A stretch of DNA of 64,000 nt from Rhabdophis nuchalis (taxonomy: Eukaryota; Chordata; Lepidosauria; Squamata; Natricidae): positions 169,176,003-169,240,002 of the forward strand of contig CM077645.1 of the NCBI GenBank assembly GCA_039707465.1, written 5' to 3'. Both the position numbers and the translations under genes were made by a program. The notes under the pieces were generated by a model that made no database searches, was not told where the DNA came from, and saw only the letters and a program-made list of their open reading frames with translations. This document shows positions 41,601-56,600 of the stretch, in pieces. The number at the start of each line of letters is the position of its first letter. The stretch's first letter is position 1.

Positions 41601-44600
41601 GGTATCAATTGTTATAACTTCAGTCAAAGAGAGGGTCCACATCAGGTTTGCTCTAACAGGAATCTTTATTGCAAGTGCAGAAGAAATAGGTAGTAAAGTA
41701 AAGCGCGGTATACAGGGGCTCCCGCGTTTGACAGCTCTTTATATAGGGAGCTGTCAAACGGGGGAGCCAATCAGGCTGCGGCAAGAGCCGGCTTCCCGCC
41801 AGGCGCGCCTCAGCCAATCAGGCGCGCCTGTTGGTTAGCCGGCTTGCTACATCCTGTCTCCATGGCTTCCCAGAGGCAGCCTGGAAGACCTGCGGCCGGT
41901 CGTAACTCGAGACCAGTCGCAGGTCGAGGACACAACATCAATGGCTATCATTATGGATGCCTAAGGACACCCTCTGGGTTGGAGAGATAGGCAGGATATG
42001 TCTCAATGCCATTTGCAGGGAATCATAAGCAGGTGAAGACATCTGCTTGGGAATACCCTGAAGCAAATGGTGAGCCACTGTGTGAGACAGAATGCTGGAC
42101 TGGATGGGCTGTGGCCTGTTCCAGCAAGGCTGTTCTTATGTTCTTCTGCTGCTTGCAGAATTTTGAACTGGCTTTTTAAAACTGGATGTAGGATAAATTA
42201 ATTATAGTTCTTGATTCAGATGCACAATGGAAAGCAAAAAACAAAACCCAACTATATTGACTATATTGTAGAATAAGAAATTCTTGCTTGATTTGTAAAT
42301 GAAGTCAATACATGAAAAATATTAGGGAAAAAGAGATAATTCTGGAGATCAGATTTTGGAGCAGACCATGAGGAAAAAGATGGTCTGCTACCAATCTAGA
42401 TTTTAGTCAAAATGCTTCAAAAATGTCTCAAATTAACAATATAATTTTTATCATAACAGCTCATGGCATATGGTGGGAAATTGAAATATTCAGTAGCTTT
42501 TTATGCTCTGGATGGTCTTGGAACTGCAAATCTTGAACCACAAGTTCTGATTAAGGGAGGTCACCCTAGGAAACAGGTCATCTACGTGGATATTCCTGCT
42601 CCAGAAAACGGATTAAGGCAAAATGAAGAGATACTAATGATGGAGGTGAGATTAAAATTTTGGTTATATATGTAGAAATGTATCTGGAGTTTCTGCTCCC
42701 AGTTGAAAAGAGACATTGTTTGCTCTTTACTTTTTTGTGTGTAAATTGAAAAATCACCAACCATGTTTCTTCAGGTTATTTATCTTTTATAGCATAAGTT
42801 GTATGACATCATCATGTGACATGTTAAAATATCTTATGTCCAAGAAAAATGTCCTTATTCTCTTTCAAATATTGATTGGCAACATATAAAACTGTGAATG
42901 AAACCCACTTTGAAGAGCTAATATTCTATTCAAGATGTAAATTATATCACTCTAGAATTATTTTAATAATTAAGGTGTTAGTTATCATCTTTAAAGCGCT
43001 CCATGGCACGGGACCTAGCTATCTGCGGGATCGGATTCTGCCCCATACATCCCTGCGGCCGATCCGCTCCCACAGAGAGGGACTTCTCCGGGTGCCGTCC
43101 ACTAGGCAATGCCAGCGGGCGACGCCCAGGGGAAGCGCCTTCTCTGTGGCGGGCCCAGCCCTCTGGAACAACCTTCCCCCCGAAATTAGAACAACCACGG
43201 ACCTCCACTCTTTCCGTCAAAAATTAAAAACACACTTTTTCTGCTTGGCCGGCCTAGGTTAGTCTTCCATTTTAACTGGGTTTTTAGGGGGTATAGTTTA
43301 GTTTTTATATAGAGGGTTTTTAGCGCAGGGATAATGTGTTTAATTCTTTTTTAACTATTTATGTATTTTGTACTTGTTTTTTAATTTCCCTGTGCACCGC
43401 TCCGAGTCCCTTCGGGGAGAGGAGGCGGTTTATAAATAAAATTATTATTATTATTATTATTATTATTTTAATAATAAATGTATATTAGAAGTTATATATA
43501 AATACTGCACATACATGCATTCATAATACATACATACATACATACATACATACATACATACATACATACATACATACATACATACATAAACTGACACAGA
43601 ACCAAAAGCAGAATACAATGTCATAGTTGGTTTGCAAATTCTTGCACAACCATTACTGAAAGACTTGTTGCTGAGCAATATCAGAATAAAATGTATAAGG
43701 TTTTCAGTGTGTAAATTTTATGACTTGGAAGAGTGCAAAAATATTATCATAGTCATTGCATAAGCAATAATACTACTCTGGGTTTGAATCTACCAAATAA
43801 TATTCTTCTGCTAGGTACTATGCACCACTCTTGGAGGTATCTGCTATGCTTTGAGCTGAAGAGATTTTCTTGCCTTAGCCTTGCTCCTTAGAGCCTTCTC
43901 AGGTGCATCTGTCTCTGAAAATAACTTTCAATATGTTTCAAATGTGGCATACTAATTTAGAATGTGCTTAATTTACTATATGTTTGTTACTCTAAGTTAT
44001 TAATTTTACTCCACTGGGCTCAGTAAAGCCAGTGAAGACTTAATTAGGGAAGTGTCATGACTCGTTCTTATGATCAGCTTTATTAAATGCAGAAGCACTT
44101 TACATTTCATATACAATTAATTTTGCAGCTAAGGTGTTAAGGGCAATATTGATAATGCTCATTCAGTGACCATTTACAATTATCAAAGCAATAAAAAAGG
44201 AAGTTTATAACCAATGCTTGCATTTATGACCTTTGCAGATTTGTAAAGCAAAAGAAAACCGAAGTAAAATTATAAAGACAATCACATTGCTGACAAAGTT
44301 GCCAGTCCCAATTGTGGTCACTAAATGAGAAATACTGATACACAAAAAAACTCTAAAAGCAATTTCATTAAGTAGTACATATTATTAACAGTTTGTAATT
44401 AATTTATGTTTATTTTTTTCTTGTCTTTAACAGAATACTTGGAAATACTTTAATGCTGTTTCAGATGAATCTGTTTCACATTCTGACTTCATGTCAGTTC
44501 TGAGCCATATTGAATATATTCTTATCAAGGCTTCATATGGTCAAGGATTGCAACAAAGCAGGTAAAGTGCTAAAACTTTGGTTTTTATTTATTTTATTAT

Positions 44601-47600
44601 CAGATTCACATAGTCATCCATGTCACAAAACAAGTGACCAGGTGGCGCATAACGAAGTTAATAAACAAGAGTTCACAAATAACTGTTATTATTAAAAACA
44701 TTTTAAAAATGCAGCTTAAAAAATAATGGGTAATAATAATGGAGCCATCTTATTAATTCACCGCATATTACTGTTCAGTACACGTAAATATAAATATGGT
44801 ATAAAAGTTATATTGTGCTGTTTTTGATGGTTATGCTTCTAAAAATGTTTCTGAAAATCCACTCATTTTTTTCTTAAGAAACTCTGAATGCAGCATGATT
44901 AAAGTTTATAGTGCAGATTCGGACAGTCCCAAGTGAATCAATACACAGTTTAGCAATTCTTTGTAACATATGAAAAAATATTAGTTCATGTTCAGAGAAA
45001 CTTTTAATGGGCGCACCTAAGGACTATCATATTCAGGAACATTATTATCACAGGGTTTGTTATGCAGGCCAGCCTTGCTCTTCTGGTCCTTCTAAATATT
45101 TTGGGATGAAAACCTCCAGAAATGTCTAACCAAGAGGGCCATTTCTTTAAGCCTCTATTAATTTTTATTACCTGCTAGTACCTCAGGATTCCAAATCTTG
45201 TGTTTTGACATTTATTTCTACCTTTTAGTTTTGTAACCTATAACTCTGACTAAAATTTTTGCAGAAGCCAATTCAATTGGTAGGAAATAATAAGAGATTT
45301 TTATCTCTTGTCTGATAAATGAAGATTGTCTCATTTTTACTTCGTTTTTATGGAACACCCTTTAGAATCTCAAATGTCTCCATGGAAATTGCAGTGGAAG
45401 CTGATCGCATGCCCTTGGCCAAGGAACCAGCTTACCACATTGAAAAATGCCTGTGCCCTGGAGGTTATGCAGGGCTCTCCTGTCAGGTATGGTATGATAG
45501 TGAAAAATATTTTAGGGTAACCTTATCATAACGTTAAAAGCCTTATTTAAAAAGAAGTCTGCCATGTTAATAAAGCTCTTTTCTGTATAGGACTGTGCAC
45601 CAGGATACTACAGGGAGAGGCATGAAAACACACACCTAAAAGTGTTGCTCTCGGTAGTTTCACTATGTGTGCCCTGCCAGTGCAACAATCACAGCAGTGC
45701 TTGCGATCCAGAAACAGGGAAATGTTTGGTATGTAAACTCCTACAAATAAATTCTTTTGGTATCAATATTTGGGAGCTGGCCAATTTGCTTTAAGAAGGG
45801 CAGTTATATAAATGTTTAAAATAAATGAAATAATTCAAGATAAAAAAGACCTGGAAAATGAGATGATTAAAATTAGAAATGCAAACCCTCCAAGAACAAC
45901 TGTTATACTCAGATAGTTAAAAATGGTATATATCTAATAATATTCAATGCTGCAAACTTTGCAATATTATCGTGGACTAGAGATAGTCCTCAACAGTTTC
46001 TTTAGTGACCGGTCACAGTTACAATGGCACTGAAAAAAGTGAACTAAAACCATTTTCACACTTATGATCACTGCAGTTATCTCCATGATCACACGATCAA
46101 AATTCAGATTCTTGGCAACTGGTTCATATTTATGATGCTTGCAGTGTCCCAGGGTCATGTGATCAACTTTTGCGACCTTCTGACAAGCAAAGTGGGGAAG
46201 CCAGAATCAGTTAATAACTTTGTCACTAACTTAACAACTGCAGTGATTCACAACTGTGGCAGGAAATGTTACAAAATGGGACAAAATTCACATAACAAAT
46301 GTCTCACTTAGCAACAGAAATTTTGAGTTCAATTGTGGTCGTAAGTCAAGGACTACCTGTAATTCTTTTGTAAGATTACTTTTAGTCATCTTACCTGGTT
46401 CACAAAAGGATTTACAAAGCTAATACAAACAAACAATACAGACACTGTCTAAGAGGTTATTCTCTGAAAGAAACCAGTACAAGGAGCAAGGGATTGAAAG
46501 AATAAATTAAACTGAGGCACATAATGGTTCAAGATGCTCTGAATTTCAAAATAACTGTTTCTGTGGCATGTGCTGCAGTAGTTTAGGTTAGCATAGTGGC
46601 CTTAACCACTTACATTTTACAATTTTAATTGAAACATCATCAAAAATGAATCACTGATGGAAATGACTCAGATGGCTTGAAGAATTTAGGACAATGTTGA
46701 AATAAGAAATAGAACTAATTACTTCCACTCCAAGGATTACCCATATTGAAATGGCAAGAATTTTCTACAGTTTTACTCGTTTGGTTTTCTACAAATACCA
46801 ATCTTATTTATAATTAAAGAAATAAATATATTATCTGTCATGTCTCTCTCTTGACATTTTAGGTAGTTAGTAAGAGCACTGTATTTATGAAGTGGAAAAC
46901 TAATTATTATTATTTTAATTTTAAAATTCATCAATTATTGCTTCCTAGGACTGCAGAGATAATACAGTTGGTGATCATTGCAATATTTGTGCCCCTGGTT
47001 ATTACGGCAAAGTAAAAGGATCCATCAATGATTGTTCACTATGTGCATGTCCAAGAATGAGTCCTGAAAGGTAGCTAAGTATTAACCTGGCTGTCTTAAT
47101 AATTATTATACTTAACATAGTATTATATCAACAATAGCTGGTGTTCGCAGCTATATTTCTATGTGATTCTACTTTTTAAAATCCTTGACTAAAATGGGAT
47201 TTGTAATTCATTTTAGGCAGATAATTCAATAAACATTATCATAGTCTCGTGGTTGATCTTGTGGTTACATCATATCAGCCTTTCAAAATGACTAAACATA
47301 ACAGTTCAACACTCTTGGAAAAGTATTATGCTACACTAAGACTGCAACGAGGAACAAAATTGTATTTATGTATTAATATAGCTAATTAACAATCTTATTT
47401 ACTTAGGGAAAAACCTTATTGAAATCAGTAAGACTTTTCTGAATCCATATGCATAATGTTGAATACTTAGTAGAATTGAAAGGTACTGGAACTGTAGGGT
47501 TTTTTTAGGCATCAAAAGAAACATGACTTAATGTTCCTACATACCTAATTATGGCTGTACAAGATGTTGCGGTGATAATGGGGAGAGTCGGGTTCCAGTT

Positions 47601-50600
47601 CACCCACATCTGGTGGAGCTCATTTGATTACTTTGGGTCAACCATTCACTGACAACCCAATTTATTTCACGGGGTTGTGATCAGAAAAAAATGGGAAGAG
47701 CAAGGGCTGTCTATTTCCTTAATCATTCCTTGAACAAAACAATGTTGTTGTTAGTTGTGGTCGTGTTTGACCCATCGCAACTCCAAGGACAACATTCCCC
47801 CAGGCCTTCCTGTCCTCTACCATCCCCCGGAGTCCATTCAGTGACTCCATCCAGTCACTTCATTCTCTGTCGTCCCCTTCTTCTTTTGCCCTTGATCGTT
47901 CCCAGCATTAGGCTCTTCTCCCGTGAGTCCTTCCTTCTCATTAGGTGGCCAAAGTATTTGAGTTTCTTCTTCAGGATTTGGCCTTCTAAGGAGCAGTCAG
48001 GGTTGATCTCCTCTAGGACTGACCAGTTTGATTGCCTTGCAGTCCAAGGGACTCAAAGGAGTTTTCTCCAGCACTTGTTAAAGGCCTCAGTTCTTCAGTG
48101 CTCAGCCTTTCTTATGGTGAATGAAAGAATACAAATCTAATAAATAAAATTATATACCAGCTTGGATAAATATGTTTTTCCTAAACATTATTATTATTAT
48201 TGTTGTTGTTGTTATTGTTGTTGTTATTATTATTAATAATATTATTTTGTTCTTCAAGCTTTAGTCCAACATGTGTTGCAAAAGGTATAAAGGATTTCCA
48301 TTGCAATGCTTGTGTCACTGGATATGAAGGGCAGTATTGTGAAAGGTAAGGTATTCAGCTCATTACAACTTCTGCAACAAATGTACCTACCATAAGAAGA
48401 GTTAATATTGCTTAATTTTGGTTGATTCAGATAGCACTAGGCAAAAGGAATGCAAAAACTGTCTTACCTGATTAGAAAATAGTACTGTAGATAATAAGTT
48501 GCCGTTATATTGTTTTATTGTAGAATTCATTTGCAGGGTCTATAGCAGCAATGGCGAACCTTTTTTTGCTCGCGTGCCATAAGAAGGGGAAGCGCGGGGG
48601 GGTTGTGCGCAGGCATGCCGCATCCATAATGCAATGTGGAACACCCCCTCCAGCATGGATACATGCATAACAGGTGTGACCCCACTTTCTGCATGCTTTT
48701 TTCGCCCTCCCCAGGCTCCAGAGGCTTTATAGGAGTCCGGGGATGGCAAAAGGAGTCTCCCCTGCCCCCCTCCTCCAGAGGCCCTCCTGAGGCTTCAGGA
48801 GCTTCCCTGAAGACTCTGGAGTGCAAAAACCAGCCATACGGGCAAACCGGAAGTGACTTCCAGTTTGCTCATAGGGTCGTTTTTAGTCCTCCGGAGCCTT
48901 TAGGGAAGCCTCCTGAAGGTCCCTGAAGGCTCCGGAGGGCTTAAACTGCCCCTACAAGCAAACTGGAAGTCTGTTCCTGAACTTCCTGTTTGCCCATAGG
49001 GCTGGTTTTTTGTGCTCCGTAAGCTTCAGGGAAGCTCCTGAAGCCCCTGTAGGGCCTGGGGTGTTTTCACCCTCCCCAGGCTCCTATAAAGCATCTGGAG
49101 CCTGGGGAAGGCAGAAAATGGCTTTAAAAAAGGCTGAACTCAGCTGTCCAGCACCAGCTGACTGGGCAGAACCTCATGTGCCCTGACAAATGGCTCCTGT
49201 GGCACACATACCATAGGTTCACCATCCTGGGTCTATAGAATGTAGAATGCCCTTCAACATGGGAAATATTTTGTATGTTTTAAGTCTCATACTATTGTGA
49301 GATTTGTAGCGTGCATTACTAAAAGACTGGAAATCCCGAAAGAATAGAGACAATATTGTGGTTTTATGATAAGGTATGTCAAGGTTGTTGTTTTTTACTA
49401 GACATTTAAGAAAGGCTAACTTGTCTTGATTCTTTCTAGATGCTCTCCAGGTTACTATGGAGATCCTAGAATACCAGGTGGAAAATGTCAGCAATGTCAG
49501 TGCAACCCAAATGGTTCTCTCCATCACCACTGTGATCATACTTCTGGGCAGTGTGTTTGTAAGCAAGGTGTAACAGGACAATTGTGTGATCAGTGTGATT
49601 CAAGGCACATTCTTGTGGAGAATGAATGTGTTTGTAAGTTCTTTATTTTTATTTTTCCCTTTTGCTTTTTAAGTTGTAGTGTTCCTGGAATGGGAACTGA
49701 TAAATGCAGCTTAATATTATTCAATCTGCAAGATACTGCAGCATGAAACATACTTGTTCAAAAAATAACATTCTTAAAAAATGCTGTCTATTTTTTGGAA
49801 TGGGCCAACTAAATAGATGAAGCTGTTGAATGTTAGTGTATGTATTCCTGTAGAGAGTACAAAGGAAAATAGCCACAGAAACAAATGCACATATAGAGAA
49901 GAATAAAATGGCATACATTTACACATATCCACTCAATATATTTATTTCGATTTTGACAAAAATTCTCCACCTAACAAAATTGGGAAATAAGAACTCTGTT
50001 TTCTGATCAATAAAGAAATATTGAGGAATAAAAAACATAGTGGAAGAATTAATGTAAATTCTATCAGTGAACTCGTGATTTTCAGCATATGCATAATTAA
50101 CTGGAGTTATTATTCACTATAATTAGAAGAAAAGTGGCAATGAAGAACTCCAAAAATGTTTCCAAAATTAAAGGAATAAGTCTCTAAATGGTAAATTTTA
50201 TATAGTGTACATGAATTAAAAGTACTGAGTATTGCAGAGAAAAATTTATAACCATGTATATGATGATAATCTAACCATGAAAGAGTTTCTGAAGTTGTCT
50301 GGGTTTTTTCCCTTATTTTTTGGAGCCCAAACATGAGACTCTAAAGAGATATCACAAAGGTTGTCATTCTTGTGTTAGTTTAAAGGGTACAAAGGTGAGG
50401 GCTTTTTTGGTTTTTATATTTTTTTTCACTTTCTGTTTAGTTCATAAGTATACAAAAACTTAATGTAAGCATCAATGCAAATATGTGTATTAAGCTGAAA
50501 ACAATATCTAGAAATTCTTTCTTCAGCTTGTGATGATGACTGTACAGGGAGGTTGTTGAATGATCTGGATAATTTTGACAAAGCTATGCTTTTGGTAAAC

Positions 50601-53600
50601 TTCACTGGTGCTATCTTGGCACCTTATGGAGCACTTTCAGACTTGGAAAATGCCACAAAACATTTAAAGGTATGTAATCTATTGCTTATCTTTTACATTG
50701 CAGTTTATATTATTTTGTAGGTAGCTGAATATTAATATATTTATTACCACTGGCCTATTTTAAGTATGATTTGATTGGTTCTTATGCCTTCTATGATAAA
50801 ACACTATTTCTAATTAGACATAATTCTATGGAATCAATTCTTATGAACCTGCCACCCATTAAGCCATGGTTGGGAGCTGGGCTGCTTCTGTCAAGTATTA
50901 TGGTCAAGGAAAGGCTTTTGGTCTTACTGTAAATCCTATATAAAGTGTATCAAAATAAATCTACGTGTTATCTCCTGGAAAGAGACCTATCATTTCATAT
51001 GTTAAATTCCTAATGTTCAGTGATGATGATACTACTAATAATTAATAACAATGTTCCATTTAGTTGTTATTATTTATATAATTACTCATATAATTGTTTT
51101 TATAAAATATCTTCAAATATTTCATAACAAAACTGGGAGGGGGCAGTTTTATAGTTAGACGTGCAGCTATGCAATAGCACTGAGATTTATATACCACTCC
51201 ATAGTTGTATATATAGCCACATGAGTGTTTACAGTGTTTACAGATGTCAGCATATTGCCTCTAACAATCTGGTCCTCATTTTACCAATCGTGGAAGAATG
51301 GAAGGCTGAATCAATCTTGAGCTGTTCAGGATCGAACTCCTGGCAATGGACAGAGTTAGCCTGCAATATTGCATTCTAACCATTGTGCCACTACATATGC
51401 TTCCATTCACATGTTACACGCTGTGCAACGTGTGAATGGGAGCATACGTGGTATGCTCTCAGTGCCTTTTCCTTCATCACTGATTCTTAAGAAATACTGA
51501 TTTGCTTTAAGATCCTTAGAGTATGTGCTTATGCGAGTTCTGAATCATATTATGCCCTTCAAATCTGTACAGCACTATAAAGTTACATTGAAATGTTATT
51601 GCAGATTCAGGTTTTCCAAGATTCATCAATTGAATTGGTAACAATCTTTTTTAGACTGTTTCACTAACATCTTGACTGCATTAAAATCTCACATGTTGAT
51701 CAGTTTCAGTTACATACCAATGTGATATAGTTTTTATTTCATTTTCTATTATATTCCACAAATTGCTTAGTTATTTTGAAGTTTTTAGGAACATAATTTG
51801 ATAAAAAGGACTGTTAAAGCAACTAAGTGGGAATAATTGCATGCTAAAAGGTCTAAATTTAAATCCTTGTGTTCAGTCCTGAAGCTGTGTGCTTATACAT
51901 TTTATTTCCAGGAATCTTTGGGGATTGAAGAAAGTCCTAGCTCTTTAATGAAAATTATGAATGGCAATCTTGATACAATATCAAATGTTTCAGATCAGTA
52001 CTACAAAGAGGTAGGGATTTTGCGTCTTTATTTCAAGTTTAAGTTTACTTATTAGAAAAATAGGAAAAGTAAAAATTGGTAAAAGTCGACCTGCAAGTAG
52101 AAGATTTACCACAACATTGAATGGATCCAGGTAATTATAAATGTTTAGCTGGTAAACCAGTATATTTTTGATTGAAAATCTGTTTCATACTTAATAAAGC
52201 AGAAATTTTCCATATTTACTCTAAAGCTTATCAGAATAGAATAGAATAGAATAGAATAGAATAGAATAGAATAGAATAGAATTCTTTATTGGCCAAGTGT
52301 GATTGGATACATAGGAATTATTTGACTTTGGTGCATAAGCTCTCAATACATAAAGCTATAAGTAATAAATCATGATCACATGTATCAAAATCATAAGATA
52401 CAACACTTAGTTGTATGCCTGTATGTAAGTGTGCGATATGTGGAAAATTTGTGTCTGTGTAGACTGCACTCCAAAACAAGGAAAATTAAGGGAAAATAAA
52501 TCAGCTAATATTAATACATTGATTAAAATTAATTGCTTGGAAATAAAGACTTGCAAAATTAATTGTTTCCTCATGTATCTCAATTCACATATAATAAAAT
52601 GACATTTATCCCCTGCAACAACAATTACAATTAGATTGAAATAGGCATGGGAAGGACAAAAGAGAAAGAAAAGAAGTCTGAAAACCATGAGAAAAGGTTT
52701 GAACCTAGGTCTAATCACCCTTTACTTTATAGTAAGTTGCACAACACAGTAAGTTGTTCTTATTCCCAAGTTGCTGCTTAGTCCAGTCTACTTAGCAGCT
52801 TGAAGAAATTTGGGAGTACTATCAAAAGAGTCTTATTTTTCTTGCTCTAAAAAGAATGAGGGTCAATTAGGCTGTAGAGAAAATAATAAATTAATAAAAT
52901 AACACAAGGACATCCTGGCATGCTTACTCTAGAATAAATGCTATTGAGTTCAATGCCTTTGTCTACATTCATGGAATCCTGATCCCTTCCTCACTTATAT
53001 GACTTACACATCTCCTGGAGCATGGTAGTTTCTCCCTCCTCAAATCAATTATTTTCATTATTTGCAGCAAAAACTACCACTCTACCTTTCACTGGCTCTG
53101 TTAAACTTACAATATAATACAATACAATACAATACAATACAATACAATACAATACAATACAATACAATACAATACAATACAATACAATACAATACAATAC
53201 AATACAATACAATACAATACAATACAATACAATAGCAGAGTTGGAAGGGACCTTGTAGGTCTTCTAGTCCAACCCCCTGTGTGGGCAGGAACCTTATACC
53301 ATTTCAGACAAATGGCTATCTAACATCTTTTTAAAGACTTCCAGGGTTGGGACATTCACAACTTCTGGAGGCAAGCTGTTCCAGAGGTTAATTGTTCTTA
53401 CTGTCAGGAAATTTCTCCTTAGTTCTAAGTTGCTTCTCTCCTTGATTAGTTTCCACCCATTGCTTAGGGAATGTAATATTATCTCCTCTATGCAAGTATT
53501 TTCTACTTAAACTTTTTTTTAGCATAGATGTTAAGTATCTGAAACATTTGACTCTTTCTGTAGCATTTATTTGGTAAGAATAATATAAAATGCTATTTTT

Positions 53601-56600
53601 ACAAAATAAAAAGGCTTGCTTTGCATATATATAATTGAGTGACAATTGTAGATATGTTTCTCATTCTTTGTTACAGTAATTAAGAACCACAATTTTAATA
53701 GCATATTTAATAAAAATATATATTTGCTTTTGTACTAGTTAACAAGAATACTAGAAAGAGGAGAACATCTCAACAATACTACAGAAGATACTTTGAAAAA
53801 GAGTAAAGAATTGGCTAAATTTATCAACACATTGCCAGCAACTATTAAAGGTAATGCAGTGATTGGCTTGGGGTTGTTATAATTTTGGAGCAGCAATATG
53901 AAGGAGTAGGAATAAGATATTTATAAATAAAAATCTATTGTTTCTGCATTTGTATAAAGTGATTTATAAAATCCTTTTTTCTTCCTAATTATTTTTTTCT
54001 TTCTTCACTAAGTGCTTGTGGAAATGGCAGCTACTCTTAACACAACGGTAGGTAGTGATTTCCCACAATCAAATAAAACACTTCAGAAATTGCAAGACAA
54101 TATTCCCATGATGTTGGACATAATGCGTGAAAGATATTTCCAGCAACTGCATCAAGATAGTATACATGAATTAAAGTAAGTCTTTTTGTTTCTATAAGCT
54201 GCAATGCATATAATTAATATTTAAGACAAGTAAAGAAAAATGTATCTGACCTTTATGATGAGAATGAATTACTACATGTAATTTCTAAAATGCTTAATGT
54301 ATTAAATCAAATTAAAAGCTTAATGTCAAAAAACAACAGGGGATTTTCACTAAAATTAGAATACTTAATTTTTTAAAGGCGCAACATGATTCATTGATTT
54401 TCGTATGTGCTTTAAATTTAGCACTAATTTCCAGTTCCAGGAATTATACAGTCTATTGTACATAACTCAAACCTCATGCAGATAAATTGTTTCAAGCTGT
54501 CTTTAGGGTAAATTGATTTAGAATTTAGATTTAGAATGTGTTAGAAGTAGAGGGTAAAATGTATCTTATTGGGATATATATCAAAGATATTTGACTGAGA
54601 ACCACAGCCAAGATTTCACTTGTAATAAAATCCAAAACTGTGTTTTAATGTAATTTTGTGTGGGTTTAGACAAAATATCAAAATGGGAATTTGTAAAAAA
54701 CAACAACCAGAAAATAATGGAATCTGATTTAATGTATAAAATTAATTTGTAAAATATAAATAAAAGAAGCCAGAAAGAATTCCATCAAGAGTTCTGATAT
54801 TTTTCCACTGATTTTTCTGCTCTTGAAACCATGGCAAGAATAAACGTTAAGTGCATTCACCACTTTATACCAAATACATAAGTTAAAGATTTGGGATATG
54901 AATGCACAGAATGTCTTATGAAAATTCCCAGTCATTCAGGTCATGGTTGTCCCAAAGGTGCTTCTTCAGAATTGAAGACGCCTCTTGGATGAGAAGTAAA
55001 ACATCTTCAATGAACAAACAAAGTCCAGCTACCTTTTGAAAAAGCGCTTTTAGAATGCACAGAATGTTAGTGTTCATGGTCTTGTCACTAAATAGGAGAT
55101 AGTTTCTTTATCTCCTTTCCTTTCAATATTTTGAGAATAACATCTTGTGATATTCAAACACAGGTCACACTTTAACCCATCCAAACAAGTTAAGACTAAG
55201 TGCAACTTTGCACTTTATTGGTTTTTTGGTTTATTGGTTTATTAAATTTGTATACCGCCCTTCTCCCTTGTGGGACTCAGGGCGGTGAACAGGCATCAAT
55301 AAAAACATATAAGAACATCAATAAATAACATACTTTAAAATAATATTAAATTAATTAGGGCCCGTTCTAAAATCCAAGTTGAATAAAACCAATTTAAAAT
55401 AACTAATTAAAAGCTACTAAACCAGGCCGGCCACACGGAAAAAGTGCGTTTTCAGAGCCCGACGGAAGAGGCGCAGGTCGGTGATCGTATGGAGGTCGGG
55501 GGGTAGGTCAACTTGCCTGTAATCTTAGAATAATGATTTTATGGTAGGTGGCTACAAACAATGTAAGTAAACAACAAAGCCAAATTTCTCATTAGCTATA
55601 TGAGACCGATCTTAAGTTCCTCCAGAATGGCTTTTACTTTCAAGAGAATTACATAACTTTGTGTATGTCTTCTATATTTATTAGAGGTGCAGAAAATTTG
55701 CTGACACAAATCCAGAGAGAATATTGGAGACCACAGCAAAAAATTAAGGACTTTAAAAAAGCAACAAAACTTGCCTTATCTGACCATAGCATCAAACATC
55801 AAGAAGCCCAAGATGCTGTGAACATCGCAAACAGTAACACGGAAGAGGCTAGACGTATGCTTGTTCCTATTAATAACAACCTCAATGAATTCAATGTAAG
55901 AACATTTAACGTGATTTTATAGTAGATTTGTCTGAGTGTGTAAAATAGTCTTTAAAGAAAAAAATAGGTTTCATATTAGCATTGGCAAAGTATATTACAC
56001 TTAACATTTGCATCCCTTTAAGCATAAAGGGATTTTATGTAAGATATACTTACTCTAATAGCTGATATAAAGTGTTAATTATACCCAATATTGTATTCAG
56101 AATAAAAAGCTGAATGTTAAAGAAGATGAGGAGCTCTCTGTTACGCTGATAAAAGAAGGAAAAATCCAAACAACTGCTGCTGCTGCCTTTGCGAGGGATA
56201 TATTTAATTCTACGTCTGTAAGTCACTGAACACTCATAATCCTAATTTATACATAGTTAGTTAGCCATAATATGATATTAACTTATTTTGAATGTTTAGG
56301 ATCTAGAGATCCACCAGGATGAATTCATGTTATGGAGTAGTAAATTAAGACAACATGTGGATGACCTGGTTATGCAGATGTCTACTCGAGGCGCTCTTGA
56401 ACTTGTCTATAAGACAGAAGACCATGCTGCTGAATTAGAAAAAAATGTTCATGAATTAGACAGGTAAGAGTGTTATCATTAAGTTATGCTTTACTTAAAG
56501 AGACAGTCTAGGGCCTAAAAAGTCTGACTATTAGAAATGGCTTTCTGCCTCACAGATTATTAGACACAAAACTTTACAAAGGAAATATAAAACTTCCAGT

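Noticed and set aside
43463..43678. Minus-strand frame with repeated Cys-Met-Tyr-Val
   Set aside because: Translation of the ATAC microsatellite.
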